Under the pieces are notes generated by a model, which searched no databases, was not told the DNA's origin, and saw only the letters and a list, made by a program, of their open reading frames with translations. A program made the position numbers and the translations under genes. Positions 25,433-32,515 of a stretch of 52,051 nt of DNA are shown in pieces. The stretch is from DAOUFU01 sp034429275. Lineage in GTDB: Bacteria; Chloroflexota; Anaerolineae; Aggregatilineales; Aggregatilineaceae. Position 1 is the first letter of the stretch. Each line of letters starts with the position of its first letter. The DNA lies in NCBI GenBank assembly GCA_034429275.1, contig DAOUFU010000181.1:1-52051 (forward strand). The letters are read 5' to 3'.

Positions 25433-26731
25433 ATGAACGGACACTTGCTGGAACTCAAGGACATCACGCAGAAGTATGGGCGCGGCGAGCGTCGTTTCAC
25501 GGCGGTGGAGAGCGTGAGCCTGACGATTGATGAGGGCGAATTTGTGGCGCTGCTCGGCCCTTCGGGATGCGGCAAAAGTACGCTGCTGCGCATCATCACG
25601 GGGTTGAACCGCGCGGTCAGCGGACAGGTCCTGTACCGGGGCAAACAGCTCGAAGGCGTCAATCCGCACGCTACGATTGTTTTCCAGACCTTCGCCCTGT
25701 TCCCCTGGCTGACCGTGCAGCAGAATGTCGAGGTGGCGCTGAAGGCGCGCGGAGTCTCGCCCGAAAAGTGTGCATCTCGCTCGGTGGAACTGCTGGATAT
25801 GGTGGGCCTGGACGGGTTCGAGACCGCCTTCCCACGCGAGCTTTCCGGTGGAATGCGCCAGAAAGTCGGCTTTGCACGCGCGATGGCCGTTGAGCCGGAA
25901 CTGCTGTGCCTGGACGAGGCGTTCTCGGCACTTGACGTGCTCAGCGCTGAGTCGCTGCGCGGCGAACTGCTTGAGCTTTGGACCAGCGGATCGATCCCGA
26001 CCAAAGCGATCCTGATGGTGACCCACAACATCGAAGAAGCGGTGCTGATGGCCGACCGGGTGGTGGTGATGGATAAACAGCCGGGGCGCGTGATCGCCGA
26101 TCAGAAGATCGCCCTGCCACACCCGCGCCATCGCAAATCGCCCGAATTCCTGGATGTGCTCGACCGCGTGTACGCGCTGCTGGCTGGTCAGACCCAGCCG
26201 GAACACATCGAACTGGGAACTGCGCCAGGTGAGAGCGGTCTGACACGCGCCTTACCTGATGTCTCGGTGGGGGAACTGGCCGGGCTGTTGGAATTCCTGG
26301 ATGAAATGCCCGGCGACCGGATCGATGTCTTCCGGTTGGAGCAGCAGCTTAACCTGGGGGCGACTGAAGTGCTGCGCCTGACCGAAGCAGCAGAATTGCT
26401 GGGTTTTGCGCGCATCGCTAAAGGCGACATCTTCCTGACCCCGCTTGGCGAAACCTTCGCCGAAGCCCGCATCCTGGCGCGCAAGGAAATTTTCGCCACG
26501 CGCATTAAGCGTCTGCCGATGTTTAAGTGGCTGCTCGCCATGCTCGATGCTGCCGAAAAAGGGCGACTGGACAAGGACGTCATCCGGCTGGCGCTGGAAC
26601 TAGAGTTCTCGCCGGAGGATGCCGCGCACCAGGTGGAGCTGGCGATCCAGTGGGGGCGTTATGCCGAACTGCTGGCGTATGATGACAATACGGAAATGAT
26701 TTTCCGCGAGACGGAAGTAGCTGCCGCTTGA
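25433..26731 (+). CDS. NitT/TauT-type ABC ATPase with C-terminal AAA-associated domain
   Basis: 432 residues. Residues 1-250 are an ABC ATPase: Walker A GPSGCGKST with Lys48, signature LSGGMRQK, Walker B LLCLDEAF and an H-loop in MVTHNIEEA. The last 150 residues form a helical, winged-helix-like domain (VFRLEQQLNLGATEVLRL, IFLTPLGETFAEARI) that matches the AAA-associated C-terminal domain found on some ATPases of this class, presumably regulatory. It pairs with the fused permease upstream. The combination of fused permease, accessory-domain ATPase and no binding protein recurs as a set in bacteria and archaea, and its substrate is not established to my knowledge. Confidence 0.88.
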   Translation: MNGHLLELKDITQKYGRGERRFTAVESVSLTIDEGEFVALLGPSGCGKSTLLRIITGLNRAVSGQVLYRGKQLEGVNPHATIVFQTFALFPWLTVQQNVEVALKARGVSPEKCASRSVELLDMVGLDGFETAFPRELSGGMRQKVGFARAMAVEPELLCLDEAFSALDVLSAESLRGELLELWTSGSIPTKAILMVTHNIEEAVLMADRVVVMDKQPGRVIADQKIALPHPRHRKSPEFLDVLDRVYALLAGQTQPEHIELGTAPGESGLTRALPDVSVGELAGLLEFLDEMPGDRIDVFRLEQQLNLGATEVLRLTEAAELLGFARIAKGDIFLTPLGETFAEARILARKEIFATRIKRLPMFKWLLAMLDAAEKGRLDKDVIRLALELEFSPEDAAHQVELAIQWGRYAELLAYDDNTEMIFRETEVAAA

Positions 26732-26736
26732 AATTT

Positions 26737-26774
26737 CGCAGCGCTCCACCCGGTTGATCAGGTGGAGCGCTGCG
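26737..26774. terminator. Bidirectional terminator between the ABC operon and pheS
   Basis: A perfect 14-bp stem, CGCAGCGCTCCACC (26737-26750) with GGTGGAGCGCTGCG (26761-26774), loop of 10. On the minus strand it is followed by AAATTTC. It serves the two convergent genes. Confidence 0.7.
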
Positions 26775-26800
26775 GATTACCTCAACAGGGAAACCGGCGT

Positions 26801-27835
26801 CTAGAACTGTTCCAGAAACCGCAGATCGTTCTGCCAGAAGTAGCGGATGTCTTTGATGCCGTGCTTGAGCATGGTCATTCGCTCTGGCCCCATGCCAAAG
26901 GCAAAGCCGCTCCACTCGGTCGGATCGTAGCCGCCGTTGCGCAGCACTACCGGGTGCACCATGCCCGCCCCGGCGATCTCCAGCCAGCCGGTGTATTTGC
27001 ACACCTGGCAGCCGTGCCCGCCACACAGGATGCATTCCACATCGACTTCGATGCTCGGCTCGGTGAAGGGGAAGTATGAAGCCCGGAAGCGCACGCGCTT
27101 ATCCGGCCCGAACATCCGCCGCGCGAACTCGGCAATCGTGCCCTTCAGGTCCGTCATGCGGATATTGCGCCCGACCGCCAGCCCTTCGACCTGGTTGAAC
27201 TGAATCTCGCTGCGAGCCGAGATTTGTTCGTAGCGGTAGCACATGCCCGGCAGGATCACGCGTACCGGCTGAGTCCCGTTCTCGCCCACCTCGTGCATAG
27301 CGCGAATCTGGCCTGGGCTGGTGTGAGTGCGCAGGATCACGCCCGGCGTGGTGGTATGGAAGGTGTCCCACATATCGCGCGCGGGATGATGCGGCGGGAT
27401 GTTCAGCAGCGTGAAGTTGGTCTCGTCGTCTTCGACATCGCGGCTGCGAAACACCTGGAAGCCCATATCTGCCCAGATCGCGTAAATCTCGCGCAGGGTC
27501 TGGGTGGAGGGGTGCAGTCCGCCGGTCGCCAGGCGACGGCCCGGCAGCGTCACATCAATTTCGCCTTCTTCCAGCGAAAGCGCCAGCTCGTGCGCGCGGA
27601 TCGCCTCATCGCGGGCGGCCAGGGCCGCGCCCAGCTCGTTTTTGATCGCGTTGGCTCGCTGACCAAACGCAGCGCGCTGATCGGGCGGGAGCTGGCCGGT
27701 CATGCGCAGCGCCAGCGTGACCTCGCCCTTTTTCCCCAGGTAGCGCCGTTCCCAGTCGGCCAGCGCCGGGCTGGTGGTGATGGTCTCCAACTCGCTGAGA
27801 GCCTGCCGGTAGGTGGCTTCGAGTTGTTCTAGCAT
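26801..27835 (-). CDS. pheS: Phenylalanyl-tRNA synthetase alpha subunit
   Basis: 344 residues. Charges tRNA-Phe as an alpha2-beta2 enzyme with PheT. The N-terminal coiled coil (1-90) precedes the class II core: motif 2 RTHTSPGQIRAM, a Cys4 cluster CILCGGHGCQVC, WLEIAGAGMVHP, and motif 3 GFAFGMGPERMTML. ATG 27835 is chosen because GAGG stands 6 bases before it; ATG 27841 is also possible, adding two residues. A T-box leader and strong promoter lie upstream. pheT, which usually follows pheS directly, is absent: the next gene downstream is convergent and a terminator closes the unit. The beta subunit must be elsewhere in the genome. Confidence 0.97.
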   Translation of the reverse strand: MLEQLEATYRQALSELETITTSPALADWERRYLGKKGEVTLALRMTGQLPPDQRAAFGQRANAIKNELGAALAARDEAIRAHELALSLEEGEIDVTLPGRRLATGGLHPSTQTLREIYAIWADMGFQVFRSRDVEDDETNFTLLNIPPHHPARDMWDTFHTTTPGVILRTHTSPGQIRAMHEVGENGTQPVRVILPGMCYRYEQISARSEIQFNQVEGLAVGRNIRMTDLKGTIAEFARRMFGPDKRVRFRASYFPFTEPSIEVDVECILCGGHGCQVCKYTGWLEIAGAGMVHPVVLRNGGYDPTEWSGFAFGMGPERMTMLKHGIKDIRYFWQNDLRFLEQF

Positions 27836-27910
27836 GGACATCCTCTTTCCTATGAACGGTAATGATGCACCGGGCCTCAAGCATATCCGATTCCTGAAAA
27901 CTATCCACAG

Positions 27911-27958
27911 GAAAACAAAAAATCTCGTCGCCCATCCTCACCGGATCAGGGACGAGAT
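27911..27958 (-). terminator. T-box leader terminator
   Basis: An 8-bp outer stem plus an inner 4-bp stem (GGAT/ATCC) with a mismatched middle, followed on the minus strand by a run of six T and a further TTTT. It is the off-state element of the pheS T-box. Confidence 0.85.
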
Positions 27959-28253
27959 CGCCTCTCGCGGTACCACCCTGCTTAGCCTGCCGGGGTCGCC
28001 CGGCCTGCTCGCTTCGTTGAGGCCACCCGCGCACAGTTTGGCCTGCGGAGAGTGGCTGCCCCGTTAACGCTGGGCCTGCGGAGCGGACTACTGGCTGCCG
28101 CTGCGCGGCGCGTTCACCCGTCGGCTCAAGAGCGAACTTCGGCGCGGACTGCTCGCCGGGACTTGCAGTCTGATGATCCCGGCTCCCTGGGGGCGTGGGC
28201 GCGCGTACTTTTCTCCGTCGTCGCCTGTGCTGTATGTGATTGTGCTTCCTGAT
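27911..28253 (-). promoter_or_regulatory. T-box riboswitch leader of pheS
   Basis: Read on the minus strand, AGGGTGGTACCGCG (27979-27966) is the T-box motif that pairs with the free CCA end of uncharged tRNA. Just after it is a Rho-independent terminator: GACGAGAT/ATCTCGTC arms (27958-27951, 27929-27922) and TTTTTTGTTTT. About 250 nt upstream, GGAGAAAAGTACGCG has the AGTA of Stem I, and GAGCC-rich helices follow. A candidate specifier UUC (Phe) is at 28136-28134 in GAAGTTCGCTC; that assignment is tentative. Uncharged tRNA-Phe should stabilise the antiterminator and switch on pheS. The 473-bp gap 27836-28308 is explained by this leader. Confidence 0.9.
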
Positions 28254-28259
28254 TGCCCT

Positions 28260-28287
28260 ATCATATCACGCGCGCGGTGGCTGTCAA
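28260..28287 (-). promoter_or_regulatory. Promoter of the pheS T-box transcript
   Basis: Minus-strand TTGACA (28287-28282) and TATGAT (28265-28260) are 16 bp apart, and TG one base before the -10 makes an extended element. The transcript should begin near 28253, just ahead of Stem I. Confidence 0.7.
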
Positions 28288-28308
28288 CGCCTGCCCACAG
28301 ACGCGCCC

Positions 28309-29181
28309 CTAGGTGTCGCGCTTCCAAACCCAGGCCGTGTGCTCGATCAGCTTCCAGGCGAGCAGCCAGGGTGTGATCAGAAAAGCTACCGGCACGATAT
28401 ACATGAACACAAATTCCACCGAATCGACGGCCTCTTCGGCCAGAAATGCTACCCCCCACAGGCAGATACACGGCGTGAACAGGATCAGGATCATGGTCAC
28501 CAGCGCCACCGAGACCGAGGAAAACGCGCTGCGACGAAAAATCCCCATACGCACGCCCCACACTGCGCCCAGCAACACATTCCCCCACTGGCCCAGAATG
28601 ATCGCCAGCACCCACAGGGTCGGTCCCACGACCGACCAGTACTTGGGCGCAGGGACATCGGTCGGCGCAAAGTAGTAGACCGTGCGCATGTGCTGATCAA
28701 GGCGCAGGAAAAAGTAGAAGGCATAGACGACCATATAGGGCATCAGCCCGATCAGCACCATCAGTTGGCGACGCTGCTGGAAAAGCACATCGAAGACGCG
28801 CGCGCGGACCACCGCCAGGTTATCGAGCGGGGTGATATATACCAGGTCGAAGTGTTCCGGGCGGAGTTGACGGTTGGTGTGGCGCGCAGCGGTCATCGCC
28901 GAGAACAGCGGCGCGAATCCCAGCAGGGTCCAACCGAACAGGTTGATGATCGAAGTCCACATGCTGACCCCGGCGCGGGTGATGGGCAGCACATCCCAGG
29001 TGGCCCAGAACATCCCCAACATCCCCAGCCCCCACGCGGCCCACAGCGTGCGCCGCAGCGTCATGCGTGCGGCGCGGTCCTCCCGTTTGATCTGGCGAAT
29101 GAGCGGGTTTGAATCGGGACCCCAGCGGGTGAACCCTGTCGCATCATCCACTGCGGTGAGGAAGGTCTGGAAGCGGTGCAC
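28309..29181 (-). CDS. Integral membrane protein of unknown function
   Basis: 290 residues from GTG 29181, preceded by GAGGGG 6 bases away and only 11 bp after the RNase Z stop; a longer frame would run into that gene. About six hydrophobic helices are visible, for example LWAAWGLGMLGMFWATW, LMVLIGLMPYMVVYAFYFF and VSVALVTMILILFTPCI. LVYITPLDNLAVVRARVFD between helices resembles a cytosolic coupling loop seen in ABC-2-type or similar exporter permeases. No ATPase is adjacent and I do not assign a function. It is probably co-transcribed with rnz upstream. Confidence 0.7.
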   Translation of the reverse strand: MHRFQTFLTAVDDATGFTRWGPDSNPLIRQIKREDRAARMTLRRTLWAAWGLGMLGMFWATWDVLPITRAGVSMWTSIINLFGWTLLGFAPLFSAMTAARHTNRQLRPEHFDLVYITPLDNLAVVRARVFDVLFQQRRQLMVLIGLMPYMVVYAFYFFLRLDQHMRTVYYFAPTDVPAPKYWSVVGPTLWVLAIILGQWGNVLLGAVWGVRMGIFRRSAFSSVSVALVTMILILFTPCICLWGVAFLAEEAVDSVEFVFMYIVPVAFLITPWLLAWKLIEHTAWVWKRDT

Positions 29182-29191
29182 GGCAGCCCCT

Positions 29192-30196
29192 CTACTCTTT
29201 TGTCGCCTCGTCAAGTTCCTGTTCGGCGTCATCGGCGAGCGGAAGGGAGGCACGCGGCTGCTCAATTCGATGTACGGGCTGACCCTTGGCCACCAGGTAG
29301 CGGTCGAAATCGCGCACGACGATGCTGTTGGGGAAGTAGCGCCGCGCCTCGTCGATCACGTCACGCTCGCGGTTGCGCCGCGAGAGATGGGTTAGCAGCA
29401 GGGTCTGCACGCCGATCTCCGCCGCGAAGCGCGCTGCGCGCCCTGCCGTCATGTGCCCGAACTGAGTGGCCATCTCTTCATCGGCATCCAGGTAGGTCGC
29501 TTCCATCACCAGGGCGTGCGCGCCCGCCGCGACTTCGGCCAGACCATCCAGGCGGCCAATATCGCCGGTGAGCACCAGCCGCGCGCCGGGCAGGTCTTCG
29601 CCCAGCACGTCATCGGGGCGGACGATTCGCCCATCATCCAGCGTGATCGTCTCACCGCGAACCAGGCGCGATCGCACCGGGCCTACCGGCACGCCCAACG
29701 CCGTTGCCTTTTCCACCAGGAAGGGACGGCGCGGTTTTTCTTCAAAAACAAAGCCGTAACAGTCGCGGCCCCGGTGTTCAACCGGGAAAGCCGACACCTG
29801 GTAATCGGGCGCTTCGAGCAGCACGCCCGGCTTGAGATCGATCAGCTCGATGGGCATCGGGGGGCGCGCGCCGCGCAGCACCACGCCGTAGAGCAGGTCT
29901 TGCACGCGGTCCAGCGCAAACTTGCCTCCCCAGATTTCAAGGCGCTCGATACTTTCCCAGCGCATGAAGGTAGACAGCAGCCCGCCCAACCCCAGGATGT
30001 GATCGAGATGCCCATGAGTCAGCAGGACCCGGTTCAGCCGCTTGAAGCCGATGCCGCTCTTGAGAATCTGGCGCTGGGTGCCTTCGCCGCAGTCGATCAA
30101 AAACCGCTGGTCTTTGACCATGACCACCTGGGCCGAGAGTCCCCGATGGATGGAGGGCGCGCTGGCGGATGTGCCAAGAAAGATGATTTCAAACAT
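29192..30196 (-). CDS. rnz: Ribonuclease Z (tRNA 3' processing)
   Basis: 334 residues of the metallo-beta-lactamase fold. The zinc motif THGHLDH gives His61, His63, Asp65 and His66. CGEGTQRQ near residue 36 is typical of RNase Z/ElaC, and EATYLDADEE and LLTHLSRR carry further metal ligands. It removes the 3' trailer from tRNA precursors in the cytoplasm. The C-terminus has an acidic, low-complexity extension of about 20 residues. The membrane-protein gene follows 11 bp later. The ribosome site before ATG 30196 is weak (GGAA). Confidence 0.93.
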   Translation of the reverse strand: MFEIIFLGTSASAPSIHRGLSAQVVMVKDQRFLIDCGEGTQRQILKSGIGFKRLNRVLLTHGHLDHILGLGGLLSTFMRWESIERLEIWGGKFALDRVQDLLYGVVLRGARPPMPIELIDLKPGVLLEAPDYQVSAFPVEHRGRDCYGFVFEEKPRRPFLVEKATALGVPVGPVRSRLVRGETITLDDGRIVRPDDVLGEDLPGARLVLTGDIGRLDGLAEVAAGAHALVMEATYLDADEEMATQFGHMTAGRAARFAAEIGVQTLLLTHLSRRNRERDVIDEARRYFPNSIVVRDFDRYLVAKGQPVHRIEQPRASLPLADDAEQELDEATKE

Positions 30197-30324
30197 GAGA
30201 GTTCCAGTCGTTTGGTGGACGGTCAGGCTGTGCCATAAAATTCATTCCCCTATCCCCCAACGCCTCTTTCTTTGGAGCAGGGGAGAAAAATCATCTGATG
30301 GGGAACTATTTTCCTGGCACGATC

Positions 30325-31110
30325 TTACTCATACCGGAACGGATCGCCGGTGGGTATGTGCACAATCGGCACGCCGGAGATGTGATCGTGCAGCCATTCG
30401 GCCAGGTAGGCCATGCCCGGCTGTTCGCTGAGCGCGTGCCCGGCGATGATCAGAGCCTTGGCAAAGCCCCGGTCGCACGCATCACGCACATATTCACACG
30501 TTTCCCATTCGTTGATTTCCCCGGTTAGCAACACGTCACACGCGCCGCCCAGGGTGCGAATCTGCATCTGGCCGCCTGGCGACCCTGGCATCACCGCCAC
30601 GGTCCGGCATGGCATATCCGGCGGACCTACCACGCGCGCAACCTGCGCGCCCAACCGCTGCTTGACGTACTGAACCAGCGCGGCGAGCGGCATGGGCGGA
30701 ATCACGACGATGGGCGGCTCGGCAGCATAGTCCTGCCAGCCCAGCGTATTGAGCACACCGGTCAGGATGCCATCGGGCTGGTAGCTATGCCAGGTGTCGT
30801 GGCAGCGCCAGATTACCAGGTGATGCTGCTCGATCAGCGCGCACTTGGCCCGGTAAACCGGGTCCTCGCTAAGCCAACCCGTGCCGTCGAGGTGGTTGTA
30901 GAAGGTCGGCTCGTGCGTGATGATCAGGTTTGCGCCCAGGTCGATGGCCCGGCGGATCACCTCACACGTCGCCAGAAAGGTGGTCACGATGCCCGTGACC
31001 GGCTGTGATGGATCGCCAAGCTTGACTGTATCGACGGTGCCGGCAAACGGCGCGCCGGGGACAGTGCGAACAATCCGATCGATCACCTGCTGAATGGTTA
31101 TTGGCTCCAT
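30325..31110 (-). CDS. DUF34/Nif3-like dinuclear metal protein
   Basis: 261 residues from ATG 31110 with GAGGA about 9 bases upstream. Nif3-type features are LIITHEPTFYNH near residue 90 (the metal-binding His region, with HE where many have HH) and AGHALSEQPGM near the C-terminus, the GHxxSE motif. Members form ring-shaped hexamers with a two-metal site; proposed roles include metal handling and GTP cyclohydrolase-like chemistry, none firmly settled. The protein lacks the inserted domain present in longer members. It follows the serine hydrolase gene by 35 bp on the same strand. Confidence 0.85.
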   Translation of the reverse strand: MEPITIQQVIDRIVRTVPGAPFAGTVDTVKLGDPSQPVTGIVTTFLATCEVIRRAIDLGANLIITHEPTFYNHLDGTGWLSEDPVYRAKCALIEQHHLVIWRCHDTWHSYQPDGILTGVLNTLGWQDYAAEPPIVVIPPMPLAALVQYVKQRLGAQVARVVGPPDMPCRTVAVMPGSPGGQMQIRTLGGACDVLLTGEINEWETCEYVRDACDRGFAKALIIAGHALSEQPGMAYLAEWLHDHISGVPIVHIPTGDPFRYE

Positions 31111-31145
31111 AGGCGCGATCCTCATCATATACGTTTGGTGCCTGC

Positions 31146-32405
31146 TTACAGCATCGCCTGGTAGGTCAGGGCCTTCACCTGTGCCCACACGGGATAAATC
31201 CAGAACGGATCGAGCTGGTACATCACCACGCCTGTCAGTGCATGGCGCGGATCGACCCAAAACAGCGTGCCCGATCCGCCGTCTTTCCAGTATTCACCAT
31301 TGGCACAGGGCACCCCGGCCAGCCCGCGATCCATCAGGACATGCACGCCCAGCCCATGCCCGTAGCCGTAGAACGGTTGGCCGCCGGAGAACTGGTAGGG
31401 CAGCAGCGCCGGTGGCAGATGGTTGGCCGCCATCAGGTCCACCGTGCTGGGGGCGAGCACCCGCGCGCCATCCAGCTCTCCGCGCTGGAGCAGCATGGTC
31501 GCAAAGCGCATCACGTCCACCGGCGTCGAAACCAGCCCGTGACCGCCCGGCGTCCAGATCTTCTCCGGCAGGCGTCCATCGGGAATGTAGTTGATGCTCC
31601 GGTCGGGCGCTTCGATCAGCTTCAGGCCGCCCTTACGTTCCGGCCCCACATCGACCGGGGCATAGAACGCGCTGTAGCGATCCAGCCGGTCCGCGCCGAC
31701 AATATAACCGGTGTCGGTCATGCGGAGCGGCTCGAAGATAGTCTGCTGTAGATAGGCGGCAAAGCTCTGGCCGGAGATGACCTCGACCAGCCGGGCCACC
31801 ACCTCGAAGGACTGGCTGTAGCGCCAAATCGTGTTGGGCTGCGCCGCCAGGGGCACCCCGGCGAGAGCATCCGCCAGCGTCTCCAGCGTGCCGCGCGAGG
31901 CAACCACTTTTTCAATCGCCTGCTGTGTCAGGCGTTCGGGCGGTGTGGCTTCTGGCCCGGTGCTGGAGATGGAGGCCATCCCTGCCGAATGGGTCAGCAA
32001 CTGCCGCACGGTGATCGGACGCTCTTTGTCCACCAGTTGCATCGTGTCCCCATCGCCACCAGCGTACACCTGGGTGGCACGGAAGGCCGGGAGAAACTCG
32101 CTGATGTCCTGATCGAGCGTAAAAAGCCCTCGTTCGTAAAGCGTCAGTGCCGCGACGGTGGTGATCGCTTTGGTCACCGACCACAGGCGGAACAACGTAT
32201 CCGGTCGCACCGGGCGGCCCGTGACGTTTTCTTCAGGCAGCACGGCGTGCCCATAGCAGCCGGTATGGAAGACCTGGCCCTGCCGTGCCAGCATGACCAC
32301 GATCCCGGCCAGCTTGCCCTCATCGATGTAGCGCTGCATGGCCCCATCCAGCCGCTCAAGACGGCTGGCGCTGAACCCGACCTGCCCGGCACTCGCTATA
32401 TTCAT
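31146..32405 (-). CDS. Class C beta-lactamase-like serine hydrolase
   Basis: 419 residues. LWSVTKAITT gives the SxxK pair Ser76 and Lys79, RYSQSF gives the second motif with Tyr196, and GGHGLVSTPVDVM near residue 290 replaces the KTG triad. No signal peptide is visible, so it is probably cytoplasmic and an esterase or D-aminopeptidase-like enzyme, less likely a true beta-lactamase. The third motif position in YxN is Gln in place of Asn, which also argues for esterase-type use. The ribosome site is poor. A 12-bp inverted repeat sits upstream at 32459-32513. Confidence 0.85.
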   Translation of the reverse strand: MNIASAGQVGFSASRLERLDGAMQRYIDEGKLAGIVVMLARQGQVFHTGCYGHAVLPEENVTGRPVRPDTLFRLWSVTKAITTVAALTLYERGLFTLDQDISEFLPAFRATQVYAGGDGDTMQLVDKERPITVRQLLTHSAGMASISSTGPEATPPERLTQQAIEKVVASRGTLETLADALAGVPLAAQPNTIWRYSQSFEVVARLVEVISGQSFAAYLQQTIFEPLRMTDTGYIVGADRLDRYSAFYAPVDVGPERKGGLKLIEAPDRSINYIPDGRLPEKIWTPGGHGLVSTPVDVMRFATMLLQRGELDGARVLAPSTVDLMAANHLPPALLPYQFSGGQPFYGYGHGLGVHVLMDRGLAGVPCANGEYWKDGGSGTLFWVDPRHALTGVVMYQLDPFWIYPVWAQVKALTYQAML

Positions 32406-32458
32406 GGTTCTTAACCCTTTTCTCTGTTCTGCAAATCTCTTGCCCCAAAGTGCCAGGT

Positions 32459-32513
32459 CGTGTTGACATTTGTGCTCAGAACACTCGCCTTTTCATCCGT
32501 CAATGTCAACACG
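32459..32513. repeat. 12-bp perfect inverted repeat around a 31-nt spacer
   Basis: CGTGTTGACATT (32459-32470) and AATGTCAACACG (32502-32513). It starts 3 bp beyond the GT39 stop and 54 bp before the serine hydrolase start. There is no T run, so a simple terminator is doubtful. It could be a paired operator (TTGACAT half-sites), a long hairpin protecting the upstream mRNA, or the trace of a small element. Confidence 0.6.
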
Positions 32514-32515
32514 GC

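Noticed and set aside
24374..26206. 610-codon minus-strand frame across permease and ATPase genes
   Set aside because: His/Gln-rich shadow spanning two real genes with clear ABC motifs.
27966..27979. GGTACC palindrome considered as a simple operator
   Set aside because: It is the conserved T-box motif on the minus strand, with a terminator directly after it.
31146..32405. Antibiotic-resistance beta-lactamase
   Set aside because: No signal peptide, altered second motif (YSQ) and HGL in place of KTG point to an esterase-type serine hydrolase.
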